In this document: one piece after another, positions 1 through 12,452 of the stretch
Layout of the letters: the number at the start of each line of letters is the position of its first letter
Position numbering within the stretch: position 1 is the first letter of the stretch
NCBI GenBank assembly: GCA_002118135.1
Contig: BDIU01000062.1
Span: 248,001 to 312,000, forward strand
Direction: 5' to 3'
Source: Trebouxia sp. TZW2008
Lineage: Eukaryota > Chlorophyta > Trebouxiophyceae > Trebouxiales > Trebouxiaceae
Length of the DNA: 64,000 nt
Program-made: the position numbers and the translations under genes
Notes under the pieces: generated by a model
Databases searched by the model: none
What the model was told of the DNA's origin: nothing
What the model saw: only the letters and a program-made list of their open reading frames with translations

Positions 1-3000
1 ATCTTGCAAGCTGAGCAGAACCTCAAGCATGACACAGAGTCTCAAAACAGCCAGTTGCGGGCTGACCTGACAGAGCTGAAGCACAGGTTTGAGCGTCTGC
101 AGCAGACCAGCAACGCTGCATCAGCTGAGAATGGAAAGCTCCAGACGCAACTGACGCAGGCTATCACTGAGGCTCAGGAGCAGCACAGATCTGCAACAGA
201 TGCACGCTCTGAAAACGAGCGCCTCCAAGCTGGGCTTGCTGCCAGTGCACAGACCCATGAGCATGAACAAAGGATTGAGGCCTTGACTGAGGAAGTCGAG
301 CAGCTGCAAAGCGAGCTAGCCCAAGTAAGGCATTCACAAAGGGACAACCGGTCCAGGGCCTCGCTTGCTAAGGAGCTGAAGAGCCTGCAGGGTCAACTCC
401 AGGCAGCACAAGAGGCAAAGGATGAGCTGGCAACAGCTAAGCAGCAAACACAGAAGCAGCTGCGGACAGCACAGGAGTCAGCAAAGGCCATGCAGCATGA
501 GCATGAGAAAATGGAGGCGGCTGCAGCAGACAGGCACCAATTAGAAGCAGACTTGCAAGCTGCACGTGAGGCTGCTGATGGTCAACAACAAGGCATCGAT
601 GAGCTACAGAGGGCACATGATGAGCGAGTGAGTGAGATGCACCGCACAGCAGCCCAGACGGATGAGGCAGCGAAAGGCGAAAAGTCTGTTCTGCAGGCTG
701 AACTCAAGCAGCTTCAGCAGCAGCTTCATGCTTCTCAGCAGCAGCTGCAACAGCAGCAGCAGGCACATCAACAGCAGCAGCAGGCGCAGCAACAACAGCA
801 GCAGGGGCTGATAAGCCAGCAGCAGCATGAGGAAGAACTGCAAAACCTCAGAAGTGAGCTGGAAGAAGCCAACAGGGATGAGATTGCTGTTGTTATCAAG
901 GAGCAAGAAAGCCTGAGGGATTCAGTAACTCACAGGTACAGCAAAGCAGTTCACCACTGTGTTTGTTGGATTTGCATAAGCCTTGAATGGAGATTCGGTC
1001 AATCAGCCAATTACAACTCACCAATGCATATATCAAAGAAGCCTGTGATTGCTGCTGGCAGAACTGCCTACGTGGCGTAGCATGTCTTTGTATGCGTGTT
1101 TGGTCCAGAGTGATGATGTCATATCTTGACGTTTGCTCCCACTATGCAGTGCACATAGACGTACGCTGCAATGGTTGCCACTAACCAGGAACAGGTGCTT
1201 GTCCATGCAACTATTTGGCTTCAAGGATTGTGCACAGACTACACTGTCAGTGTTATGCTTTGCTGTCAAAGCCCAACCTGACCTGTAAGGTTGTGCTGCA
1301 GGTGGGAGAGCATCTCATCAAGGCATGCAGATCTGGACAAGCAGCGACTTGGTAAGCTGCATGCTCCTGTTTTATACTTATCAAAATGCAGTGCACATTG
1401 ACCGCATTGCGTGAAGGTCATCAAGTGAATGTGCAGCATTTGACTCTGTGAGCCAACACACTTGCATTCAGATGCAATAAAGGTGCCAGGTCGCTGTAAC
1501 TTGCCTCAAGCTGCATTTTGTGCAAAACTGAAGTTGTTAAAGTCCCGTCAATAGTCCCGTCAATACTCTGTGTATGCATGCTATGCAACTGTACAGAACT
1601 TTGACATCTTCCCGCTGACTTTTGCACTGAAGTGCTGTGGCGCCCTGCTGCAGAAAAGGAGCTGCACGAGCACAAACAAGAGCTGTTGCACGTAACCCAG
1701 AAGATGGAGAGACTCCAACATGAGTTGTGGGAGGCGAAGAAGCATTCTGCTGACGAGGTATGCTGCTCAACACCCTACCTGTGAAGCCTCTGCCTAATGC
1801 ATTGTTGCTTGATCTGTGTACAATGTTTGCTTGAATTTCTGACACAGCATCATCGCAGAAGACTGTGACCTGCTGCAAATCTACAAGGCTCAGCTTTGAT
1901 ACATGACACTGATCCTGCATTGGGGCTGCCTTGCTTCCACGATGCCGGATGCAGGCATAAATACATCATGCTGCAGCCCAACCAAAAGCTGAGACACATC
2001 CACGACAAGCCGACTTTACCACTCTAGCCAAGCGTTGAGCCCAGATACCCAAACTCGCATGTTTGAGTGAAGTGAGCTTGGCACAAGAATGACCAAGCTT
2101 TGCACATCATGCCTGTGCACACAAGCAGCTTTGCGCATCATGCCTGTGCACACAAGCAGCTTTGTCCCTACCAGAGGGGTGATACTTGAGCTGACTTGCA
2201 CACAGCGCGACATTGTTTTTAGTCTTGGGAGAATGCCAACCACTTCACGCCATTGTTTCGCTACCATGCACATAATGCGAGTTCAGGGTCATGTCTGCAA
2301 GACATCTGCTTACTGTTTCAGCTGTGCAATCCTGAGCTTTGCGCCAATGCTGGATTGCAGAGGCACCAAAAGTCTTGATTTCAAGACTTTGGCTTAATTT
2401 GCCAGCCAGCCAATTATTCCACACAGTGGCATAATTCTTCCCCCATTGCAAAATAACTCATAATACAGGCAAGGAAGTGACTTGAATGCAAACGCTTTGT
2501 TCATGCACCAACATCCAGCATGACCAGCAGCACTTCATCTTCATGTACGTCAGCAGCTACGTCATGTACACCAGCATCTGTGTCACGTACATCAACATCT
2601 GCAGTATGTTTGTCTTCTTGCAGGTGGGCAAAAGCCAGAGCACTCACAAAAAACACAGCGCTGCGCCACATCGCAGATCCCCGGCACCACGCTCCACAGC
2701 ACAGCAAATGCACACTTCTCCAGCACTTCTGGCATCCCAAAATGAGGTCACTCAGGTTCAAAAAGCCCCTGCATCAAACCAGCATGCTTACAAGCTTGCG
2801 TCAAGTCAGAATCCCACAGCAGCAGGGCAGATTGCTGCAAAGCCTGGGACATACCAGGATGCAGCAACTCCACACACACGGGTTGAGTCACAGCAGACAG
2901 GGGGGCAGCATGCTGTGAACGGAGCTGAAGGGCATGTGCAAGGGGCTGCAGAGCCCTCTGAGGAGACGCCACAGGGCAGCAAAAGGCAGGGCACTGGGGG

Positions 3001-6000
3001 GCCTGAAGGGGTACAGCAAGGAGGGATGCTGTCTAACTTTGGGCAGGCGTTGTTGGGCAGGTTGACTGGCAGGCGAAAAAATCAAAAGCCTACAGCTGCG
3101 TCAGGTATGTGACTGACTGCATACATGCAGTTGTATGACTTTGTTGCAATGTTTTGCTTTGCGCTCAAAGATAGGTTGGGCGGTGCTTGTGATGTCCTAC
3201 TATCAAGTGTGGTCATGGCAATCATATAGATCAGTACCTTTTTTCTGTGGAGCTGCTTGACTGAGGAACCTTGCGATTGCTGCTGTGGGTTCTTGATATT
3301 CATGGTGTGGCCTGCATTCCTGCTCTTTCTTGCCGTTGCTGCAGCTTTTGACCCTGCAACTGACAGCTGCCTGCCACCCCAATTCAGCATTGCGCGCCGG
3401 CTGTGGCTTGAGCCTCCTGACCTCTCACCTCTCACATGCAACACATGGTGTCTTGCAAAAGTTGCTGATGAATGTTTTTTGTGTTGACACAGACACAGCT
3501 GAGTCAGACCAAGATGCTGACGCAAGCATGTCAGATGCGCCTCAAGACCAGGCAGTTCAAGACGAGCAAGCCCAAGAGGTGGGCATGCCATCAGAAGCTG
3601 CTATGACAGCTGCCAGCAGCCAAGATCAACCAGAAGGTGGTGCTAGGGGCAAGGGCAGGGCCGGAGGCAAGGGCAGGGCAATTTCTAGCAGGCTTGCTGC
3701 AAGCACAGCTCCAACTACATCAGCTGCACAGGGTGAGTGACCTTTGACTTGGCCTGTAGTTGTCATGCCGCATGAAAGCGACATACAGTGAATGGTTTTT
3801 GTCACGACTGCTTTGGTCCCCGAGAAAATTGTCTTTGTATCAAATTGTCCTCACAAAGAAGTGCCACTGCAGAATGCAGTGTCTGGTTACGAATTGCATT
3901 GTCCTTGCATTGAGGATGTCCTCACATCAAGTGTCCTTACAACGAGAAGTTGGTGTACACGGGTTGTTATAAGGACTGATGTGCGATACCCTGCCAGCAA
4001 TGCTGTCAGCACTGCCCCAGGTGCTACAGCAGCGCTAGGTGAACATGAAGTCTTCACCTGCCATGAGCGGCATGTCAACTGCCTGTGTGCAGCCTTGGCA
4101 AGGGCTGAAGAAGCTACTTGTTGTGATAGCCACAGTAAAGCTGACACAAAGGGGCCATGCCATGACTTGCAACATGCCTTTAATCTTTATGAATTGATGC
4201 AGGGGCTCTTGGCAGGACTGTGTTGTGTGCTGCAAGTGCAACAGACATCCTACAGCATTTATGACGACAGGAAAACGATTTGCTTTGGACACTGCAAATG
4301 TGTCTCACTGAAATGCCTTGTTTTGTGCATGCACAGATGCTGAGGCAGATGCTGAGGCAGATGCTAGTGGCAATTCTCAAGCCAAGCAGGTCACTGCACA
4401 GCCCGCCCCAGCCCGCAGGAGGGGCCGCCCCAGTAAGGCCCAGCAGGCAGCGACAGCTGCAGCTGCTGCCTCAGCCCCCAAGTCTCCTTCAGCAGCAGCT
4501 GCTGCATCAGTCACACAGTCACCTCCTGCAGCCTTGGTGGACACTAACCAGCTGCATGGGACAGCCCCAGAGCCTGCAGGGCCCAGGCAGGAGGCAGGTC
4601 TGGGCGAGGCCTCAGATGCAGAGCAGAATGAGGCGCCAAAGAGGAGGAGCAGGCGGACCACCAGTGCTGCAACTGCCTCAAAGCAGGTCAGTCTGTCAGG
4701 CGACCAAGCATCTAGCTTGCTGAGATTGATACGGCATCATGTATGGCACTTTGAAGTGTTTGCTGTTATGCACAGCAGCAGTGCAGGCGATGTTCTATCT
4801 GCACACCCCACCTCTTGTCTACCTAATGACTCTCAATAGGCAAATGTGCCAGTCATCACTTCCCATCAAGCTCAAAGATTGCACCACCACCTGCAACTGC
4901 GATCCGGATGCGTCTTGTATTGACTGTGTCCAGCTGGACCTGGCAACCTTTCTGATATGCCACATGTTGCTGCTGACTGCTCACATATCGCTGCTTGGTT
5001 CTGACCATGTTTGTGGCCAGCAAGATCAACTTGAATTATCCATACTCTCATTGCTTATCTGTTCAAATGCACCACAATCCAGAGACTCGCCGTTCCAAGC
5101 AAGCATGTGGTAGAATGTGGTGAGCTGATCATCACATTGCAGGAGCCGCAGACCACAACACTAAGCTTGCTCAGGGCATATTGCTGAATTCTGCGGTAAT
5201 GTAACTCTGAGTACGTGGAGTTACAGATATGCTGAGCTGATTGTTGTGTTGCAGGAGCCAGCAGGCAGCAAAGCTAAGGTTGCTCAGGGCAATGCTGAGC
5301 CTGGCCCCAGTAGGGGCACTAGAGTCACCAGAGCTCAAGCATCCAGGAGCAGAGCCTCTATTGCTGCAGCTGATGTAAGTGACATTCAACTGTTGTCAGT
5401 TGCAAATACAGTGACTTCTTTTTGTAAAGACTGCTTTGGTTCCCAAGAGCATTGTCCTTATTTCAAGCTGCCCCTACTCAGAAGTGTTGCTGCAGTTAGA
5501 ATGTAGTGCTTGTTTACCAATTGCGCTGTCCTTACAGAATGTCCTTGCATTGAATGTCCTCACAAAGAGAACTTACTGTATGTTGTCATCAGGCAAAGAC
5601 CTTTGTGCATGACTTGTTGAGAAGCCTGAGTGACTGCCAATCAGCATCGCATAGGCAGTTGGCTGCCAGCATTTACAGACTTTGACTATGGACAAGGTTA
5701 GCTACACTGGCTGGTTGCTGCAAGATCGTCTGCAACAACTGAGTAAAGCTGGCATGCAACAAATGTCTGAAGCTAACTTGTGCAGGGTGCTTGTCATGTC
5801 TCCAGCATGACTCAATATGATTACCACACTGCATGCTTGATATATTTTCTATTTTGGACTACACAGTGATGGCTTGCTTGTGAATACAGGTGCAAGACAC
5901 TGCTGCAACTTCATCAGGAGCCCCAGCCAGTGGCAGGGGCGGCAGGAAGCGCAAAGCGACTGCCCCTGCCCTTGAGACAATCTCAGAGGTACAGATTGTG

Positions 6001-6180
6001 TATCATGTCTTGTCACATTTGTAAGCCTCAAGGCCCTTGAGTTCATCTGAGAGGTACACTTTGTGCAGCATGTCCTTCTTAGCTTTGCAAACCTTGGAGG
6101 GGGGCAATCAACAGTGGTACTGCTGCTCTTTGCAGGGAGAACCAGAGCCACCCAAGCGGGCTAGGAGCAAAAAGCAGTGA
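1..6180 (+). CDS. Coiled-coil protein with basic AT-hook-like tail (5' partial)
   Basis: The gene enters from the left edge already in frame. Exons that join with consistent phase are 1-935, 1302-1351, 1654-1757, 2624-3104, 3493-3732, 4337-4686, 5255-5374, 5890-5988 and 6136-6180 (TGA). The first three exons encode long Gln/Glu/Leu-rich heptad coiled coil with a polyQ patch near 710-810. From 2624 on the protein is low-complexity: a Ser/Ala/Pro/Gln segment, an RG-rich stretch (GKGRAGGKGRA), an acidic Asp/Glu run, an AT-hook-like core (ARRRGRPSK) near 4410, and basic clusters ending in PPKRARSKKQ, which looks like a nuclear localisation signal. Long coiled coil followed by a disordered charged tail resembles nuclear-basket proteins of the TPR/Mlp/NUA type, but I cannot assign it from this fragment. 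A chromatin-bound coiled-coil protein is an alternative. The exon chain is well supported; the function is open. Confidence 0.72.
2097..2160 (+). repeat. Two tandem 32-bp units in intron 3 of the coiled-coil gene
   Basis: Two adjacent near-identical units containing GCATCATGCCTGTGCACAC lie inside the 1758-2623 intron. They do not copy an exon edge that I can see. Confidence 0.7.
3784..3957 (+). mobile_element. MITE copy 1 (pogo/Tc1-mariner-like)
   Basis: A degenerate copy of the window's roughly 175-bp inverted-repeat family, beginning TACAGTGAATGG and ending in a decayed partner of that end. Internal blocks shared with other copies are the 'actgctttggt', 'aatgcagtg' and 'gtccttacaa' motifs. 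It lies in intron 5 of the coiled-coil gene, starting about 50 nt after the donor at 3733. Confidence 0.75.
5131..5190 (+). repeat. Decayed tandem copy of the 5255 exon start with its acceptor
   Basis: The stretch around 5130-5190 (TTGCAGGAGCC... GCTTGCTCAGGGCA) copies 5232-5300, the acceptor and first about 40 bases of the real exon at 5255. In the frame of the real exon the copy meets TGA at about 5187, so it is a non-functional exon relic about 110 bp upstream of its source. Confidence 0.8.
5407..5580 (+). mobile_element. MITE copy 2
   Basis: Starts TACAGTGACTTC and ends GAACTTACTGTA, matching the terminal inverted repeats of the family. It sits in the intron between exons 5255-5374 and 5890-5988, about 30 nt downstream of the donor at 5375. 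Confidence 0.82.
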
Positions 6181-6913
6181 CAGACAGAGCGGGCATCAAT
6201 ATACTACAGCACTGTGGCAAATGCTTGACAATCAGGGAGGTGTGCAGCATAAGTGCCAGCTCGCAGTGCAAATCAGATGGCTAGGTAATTTAAGCCTCAG
6301 CAGTCATCAGATGTTTTCAGTTGTGTGGTATGAATTGTCTGCTGAGTCAATAGCACAGATCAATGTTGTTGTGGCTTATGATCAGCAGCCTGTTCTGCAC
6401 AGCAGATAAGTTTGTGACCGGATGCTAGGGGTCTCCAAATTTTGCTGATCATGGTATGGTCCTGTTGCAACAGCGGCTGCTATACTCAGCAGCCTATTAG
6501 CTGTTGACGTTTGCTGGCATATTCCCTTCAATGTTGCTATCACTGCCATGTCCGCAGTTCCTGCTGTTTGTACAGTAACAACAGCTGCAAGATTCACTGA
6601 GCGCACAACAGTTACTATCATCCTGACGCTGCAAGATCAACAGTTTATAAAATGTGAGCTTCCAGAGAGCGTTGGAAACAGGTCAAAGACAATTTTCACC
6701 CAGCAAGGGTGAAACCAAGCCATACATACTATAAAAATTAAGTGAAATGCCTAAACAGGCGATCAACCTTGTCTGAGCCTGTGCAACGAGAGCACCGCTT
6801 TGACTCGCAGGCAATCAGCAAAGGCGTCAGCGTGAAGGCAGCTTGCGCGATACATTGCTGATTGACCGCAAGCGCATGCCAACAGGGCAGTGCTTGAGCT
6901 TGCACCTTGGTCT
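6181..6913. other. Intergenic: coiled-coil gene 3' end and CtpA promoter
   Basis: About 730 bp between two plus-strand genes. It must hold the 3' UTR of the first gene and the promoter and 5' UTR of the second. I see no coding exon and no clear TATA box. Confidence 0.6.
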
Positions 6914-9900
6914 ATGAGGCCGCCTGCGATCAGGTCAACGTTGCCATACAACAGCCCCCGAAATTTGCTACCGTTCGGCGCCGCTGCTCCAGTCTTACAT
7001 AGACTAGCTACTCACAAAAAGCAGAAGCGGCAATTGAACCAGCCACCTTCATCAGCCAGCCGCGTCTTTCTGAGAGACCTCTTGTGCAGTGCATCTAGCA
7101 AGACACCGGCTGACCTTATAGTCACTCCTAACTTGGAGGCTGACGGTGGCAGCCGCCCGTCAGGTGAGGCCGCGAGAGAATGCGGAAGATTCAGCATCTA
7201 TCAGGTGTCACACTTTTGCCATCTGCAAAGTGTGTTGCTGCAGGATGGAGGATCAGCTTGTTTCAACAAGCTCTAGCCCTAGGGCTCAGTGTCATCGTGT
7301 CACTGTCTCCAGCCTTCTGTGCAGTCCAGGCTGCTGTAGCTCAGCAGCCTGCAGCTGTATCTATAGTGACGCAGTGAGTGGCTGCTGTTGCACATGCAGC
7401 TCAAGCGCTTCCTTCAGCACAAAGTCTGCAAATTCAGCTCCCTACCTCTGATCAGGACCCAGAACTATGCTCTGTTGCTGCAGGCATGTTCACAACCCCA
7501 AAGCAGAGGTATCAGCACAGCTGGAGGAATCGCTGATGCAAGCTCTCCGGCAAATCGAAGCTACCATAGACTCAGTTGTTACTGTGCTCTCAAACAGCAT
7601 CCCAGGCTTTGTGTCTGCTAGCAGCGCTACTGATCCAGAGGTACCAGAACAACGAGCAAATAATCTCATGTCATTGACAAACATGGCAGTTGTGTTGCAA
7701 GCACTCAAGGAACATTCAAGCAGACATATGCTCATGTCTTGCATCAGCCACCAACTTATCTCAATGTGACTCAATATGACGAGATGGTCATTGGCGGTCT
7801 GTGAAGTCACATATGGCTGCTATTCTACCATGTGAGTGCCATTATTTGATCAATTCACTGGTTCTGCTTGAAGTTCTAATGAGTGCTTGTTTGCCGCAGC
7901 GCGATGCTGATGCACTCAGGGCGGCAAACCTTGTGGAGGAGGTTTATGAGCTTGTGGCTGAAAACTACCTAGATGCCCGCAGCGCTGGCTTTGAACTGAC
8001 AAGGTTAGTTGCTCTGCTATGGCAGCTCATTCCAGTCAGTACAACGTTAACAGTGGCAGATGGATCACAGCTTCTGGATGTCAACAGACTCAATCTTTTG
8101 ATGGTCAACAGCTACACACAGCCAGAAAGCTGATATGGGCTGGAACATGTGTATGCGCCTAGCAGGGCTGTGGATTTGTTTTGCCAGCAAGTATGTCAAT
8201 GTCGCTGGTGATGAACATGCCTACCACCGTGATGCTCAAAACAAGCTGTCCTGGCAAAACAGGACTTAGGCCACATACACCTAGCAACTGTGCTTGAATG
8301 CGGAACGCATTGCCTCAATCATCATGCCTACCCAGATCTCTGTTGTGCAGATGGGAACAGCTGAGGGATGCTGAGCTGCAGCAGCCTCTGAGAGACAGTT
8401 CAGCAGCTTACAGAGCCATAGATAGTAACAGCCGTCATAATGACAACAGTCATCACAATTACAATGACGACCATACGATATATCATGACAACAATCGTCT
8501 ATACAATCTCTGGTGTGCAGATGGGAACAGTTGAGAGATCAAGCCTTGCAGCAGCCTCTCAGGGATAGCTCAGCAGCATACAGAGCTATCAGAGAGATGC
8601 TGGCCAAGGGCACTTCAGACCCATACACCCGCTTTATCACTCCAGAAGAGTTTGACTCCATGCGCAAATACGATGTGACAGGGGTCGGACTACATCTGGG
8701 CACCTCAGAGGAGTTTGTGAGAAAGACAGGGCTGCAATTACCGCCTGGCCATGATGAAAGCGAGGTTTGCTCTCTGACCTTGCACAATACAGCTTGCATT
8801 TCATGCATTGTTTGTTGCAGCCTCCCTACATGACTATGAGGCTGCAACAACAATTCCACGACTTCTAGTCATTCAGTCCCTCAATGCATCGTCCAGTCGA
8901 CCTATCAGTTCTGTGCTCGCTCACTCACTTGATCATTCATTCCCTGCCTCCATTCATTCATCCCATGTGTCTTGTAATGTGCAGGAGGGCATTTGGGTGG
9001 TCGGTATGATCTTGGGCTCCCCTGCCCAAACAGCTGGGGTGGAGCAGGGGGATCAGTTGTTGCAAATAGACAATGTGCAAGTCAATGGTCAGAGCCCCTT
9101 CCAAGCTGCATCCGCCATCAGCGGCGGTGATGCTGAACCTGATGTCATACCAGAGCCCATAGTTCATCTGCAGGTAATGCTGCAACAGATATACTACAGT
9201 AACTTCTCTTTATAACGACTGCATTGGGTACCAGGAAAATTGTCCTTACATTGAATTGCTCTTACTCAGAAATACCACTACAGTCAAAATGCAGTGATTG
9301 GTTCCCAAATGCATTGTCCCTACAACGAGAATGTCCTTATATCGAGTGTCCTTATAAAGAGAAAACACTGTACTTGGCAACACCCAGCAGGCCTGCCCTG
9401 TGCTGTGCTGTGCTGCGCTGTGCTGTGCTGTGCTTTGACCTGTGCTGATGGTGATGACCAAAGCGACTCTGATGTGACAGCAGAGCCCATGGGTCAGGTG
9501 CTGCAAATCATCACAGTACTACTGGCAACTATACAATCCATAGTGAAAGTGGATCACATGTTCCAGCCAAGGTGCCAGGTGTGTAAGGCACAATTTTTAT
9601 CTGGAACAAAGTAAACAAGCTGTCATCACCAAGCAAGGCAAAAGTTGCCTGGTCATGGGATGCTGATGGATAGGCTGCATTGAGATATCCAGTAGCATGG
9701 CATGTGTGCTTCAGTCCTTGAGCCTCATGGCCAAATACATTGCATGCAGGATAAGCAAAAATATGTCAGCTGCTGTGTCATCTCAACTTGCCGTTTTGCA
9801 GCTTCCTTCAAGTCGAACTGAACATGGACAGCAGTCTGTTCCTCATGCATTGTGCAGTGGCAGGCATGTTTACGCTGATGCTGTTGCAGGTCAGGAAACG

Positions 9901-11640
9901 CAATGGATCAGAAAAAGAGCTGGATGTAAATAGGCCTGTCAAGAAAATCATGTCACCAGTCGAAGCGTATCTTGATGACCGAGGGGCAAGAAAGGTGGGC
10001 ACTGGCCTACCTGTAAACAAAAGTTGTGTCTTGCATCTTGCATGTGAACAGCAGGTGCTTCTTGTCTGCTCTGCATTGCAACCCTTGGCACTCAAAAAGT
10101 TACACAATATGCACAGCTACAAGCCAAATAATGCAATGATGAGATGTCCATGCATCTGGATACTTTAACCCCATGCTATGCATGTCAGTCTTATCAACAT
10201 TGCAATTGTGCATATGTGTCTCAGGCTCAGGGCAAACCCAGAGACACTTGGCAGACGACTGTGCATGAGGACCTGACTTCCCTCCATTCTCAATTGAAAT
10301 GCTTTAGGATAGCACAGGACCAAAGTGGTTGGAGGCAGGGATGGCACCTAGCTGGGCCTGCTGAGCTTGTTTAGTACATGTTTAGAATGGATGAGAATGA
10401 ATGCATTGTGTATGCATGAGCAGCTCAATTTGATGTTCAGCACTCTCTCAGGGGTTTTGCCTTATTGCAGGTTGGGGTGATCAGACTGTCAGGCTTCAAT
10501 GCCCGTGCCCAGCAAGACGTTGCGCAAGCAGTCAAGGCTCTCACGCGACAGGGTGCATCTGAGTTCACCCTAGATGTGAGAGACAACCGTGGCGGGCTGT
10601 ATCAAGAAGGAGCTGAAGTCGCTAAGCTTTTCCTTGAGGGTAAGACACCCTTGAGATGCCTGAAATCTGTATGCCGACAATCACACACTGCTTGTCACAC
10701 TTGATGCTTTGCGGGAGCATGTGCTTTGCAAAGAGGCGATATTGTAAACATGGAATGAATCTGGAGTGCTTGATGGGAGCTGACTGATCAATATGTCTTT
10801 TGAAATGGTCAAAAAGGCATGCTGGTGGCAGTTGTGGCATGTCTGCAGATTGGCATAGTCTATGCATTGACTGTCAATGGCGGATTGAGAACAGCAGTAC
10901 AAGCCTGTTCAGTGTAAGTTTTGCCAGGACATCACATGTCCTTACTGTGATGCTCAACTCAAGCTGCCCTGGCAAAACAGGACCTGGGCCAATTTGCCAT
11001 TACTGCTGTTTGTGTGAGTTCAGATGGCGCCACGGTTGTTGTGACTGAGGGCCGAGGGCATGTTCGGAACAAGCCCCTTACAGCACGGGGACCGGCCCTC
11101 ACTAGGGCACCGCTCACAGTGCTCATCAACCAGCAGTCAGCCAGTGCCAGTGAGATCTTTGCTGGGGCTGTGCGTGACAACTGCAGAGCCGTTCTTGTGG
11201 GCAAAAGGTACAGCGTGGTGCCTGCCAATGACACAGTCCTGTCCATAGTGAACAGTTGGGCAACAAGGTACAACGTCGTATCATGTAAACGCATGTACAT
11301 GTCTTTGGCTCAGGAAGGTGTGAAGTCACCAAGCCAGTCCAGAGTACAGGTGGTTGCTTACAATTGGAATGCAGTGGTTGCAAAAGCACTCCTTGCCTTG
11401 TACATGTTGGCTGAAGATGGTGCTATGCTTTGCAGGACCTTTGGCAAAGGCCTCATCCAAAGTGTGTATGAGCTGTCTGATGGCTCTGGCATGGTCATCA
11501 CCAATGGGAAGTACCTGACTCCTGCACTGACAGATATCGACAGAGAGGGCATTGCACCAGATTTCAAACAGCAGCCGTCACCAGAAGCTGCTGCTAGCAG
11601 ACTGAATGCATGTGTCGTGCCAGAAAAGGTGTCTGTGTGA
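6914..11640 (+). CDS. ctpA: C-terminal processing peptidase, chloroplast-lumen CtpA type (S41 family)
   Basis: Ten exons: 6914-7163, 7244-7373, 7484-7640, 7900-8003, 8521-8764, 8985-9173, 9890-9994, 10471-10639, 11024-11207, 11436-11640; 578 aa. Residues 1-83 (MRPPAIRSTLPYNSP...) look like a stromal transit peptide. Exon 2 encodes a hydrophobic stretch ending near an Ala-x-Ala site, as in thylakoid-lumen signals. The family body follows: NYLDARSAGFELTRWEQLRD, a PDZ domain (about 270-358, AGVEQGDQLLQIDNVQVNG), FTLDVRDNRGG (about 430) and NQQSASASEIFAGAV with catalytic Ser490. TFGKG supplies Lys515, giving the 25-residue Ser-Lys spacing of plant and algal D1 processing proteases. In this family the enzyme trims the C-terminus of the photosystem II D1 precursor, so that role is likely but inferred. 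Start: first ATG in frame with the transit peptide. Confidence 0.93.
8229..8273 (+). repeat. Intronic repeat shared with 10949-10990
   Basis: The segment GTGATGCTCAAAACAAGCTG and the following CCTGGCAAAACAGGAC block recur at 10949-10990, in another CtpA intron just upstream of exon 9. Origin unknown. Confidence 0.7.
8346..8430 (+). repeat. Partial tandem copy of CtpA exon 5 with its acceptor
   Basis: 8348-8425 repeats the acceptor and first about 70 bases of the exon at 8521. It encodes WEQLRDAELQQPLRDSSAAY, against WEQLRDQALQQPLRDSSAAY in the real exon. The copy then diverges, and no GT donor follows where the similarity stops. It lies about 170 bp upstream of the real exon. Confidence 0.88.
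9195..9372 (+). mobile_element. MITE copy 3
   Basis: A well-preserved copy: TACAGTAACTTCTCTTTATA at the left, GTCCTTATAAAGAG...CACTGTA at the right. It lies in the CtpA intron after exon 6, starting 21 nt beyond the donor at 9174. Confidence 0.88.
10304..10413 (+). mobile_element. SINE-like repeat, copy 1
   Basis: Family consensus: TTAGGATAGCACAAGACCAA, then a short variable part, then CCTAGCTGGGCCTGCTGAGC, ending in GAAT-rich sequence. This copy is in the CtpA intron between exons 7 and 8 and ends GATGAGAATGAATG. A 3' microsatellite tail is typical of LINE-mobilised short retroposons; the class assignment is inference. Confidence 0.65.
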
Positions 11641-12452
11641 CACACAGAAGCAATAGGGCCCATCGTGATGTCTGCATTGCATGCAGCAGCTGCCTCAAAT
11701 TTTGGTACTACGGATGATGCAGCAACGTCAATGGTAGCAGACGGTAGCAGCAACGTCAAACACATCATGGCTGCAGGCCCATCGCTGAGCTCATGTTTCC
11801 CATTTTTGCATTCAACTTTTGCGTCGCAAGAGCGATGATCCTGCTCAGTTTTGAGCTAGATGGTCTTGCTTGCACTCTCAGTTTTGAATAGCTGCCGAAA
11901 CTATTTGCTGACACATTTATTGCAGGCACTGACAATGCATGACACAGTAAAGCACCATATTGATTTCACCATTTTGCAGTGTAAGCAAGCTGTTGGCTAC
12001 CACAGTCGCAAAGCATGTCATTACGTGTATACATTCAGCATGACTGATCAAGAGCCTTTGATGAATGTCTCATCACTATTTTGCTTGTGGCTACTGCCTG
12101 CACATTGATGGTGCCACGAAGGTGCCGTCGTTGCTCTCAAGCTCAACAATTGGCCATTTGCGTGAAATTCAAAAGCTGATCTGAGTCATGACTCGATTAA
12201 CGGCAAGGACCAAAGGCTGATACAGGCCTTACTGGCATGATGCATGCAGTACGCTCTAGATAGCTAACTATCAGATGATTCAGCTGGAGGGAAAAGTCAA
12301 CAACATGTTGTACATGGCAACATGGAGTCCACAAAAGTGACCAAACAAAATCTGCAGTGCTGCAGTACACAGCTTGAGCAGGGTCCACTACAAGAGCCTG
12401 CCAAAATCTTTTGCAAGACACGGGAAGTGGCGCTTCTCAGACAAGGGCAACT
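11641..12452. other. Intergenic between convergent CtpA and patatin genes
   Basis: Both 3' UTRs should lie here. No exon, RNA gene or mobile element was recognised. Confidence 0.6.

Noticed and set aside
604..906. Minus-strand 100-codon frame rich in Leu
   Set aside because: It is the reverse of the polyQ/coiled-coil exon; CAG/CTG repeats give Leu-rich shadows.
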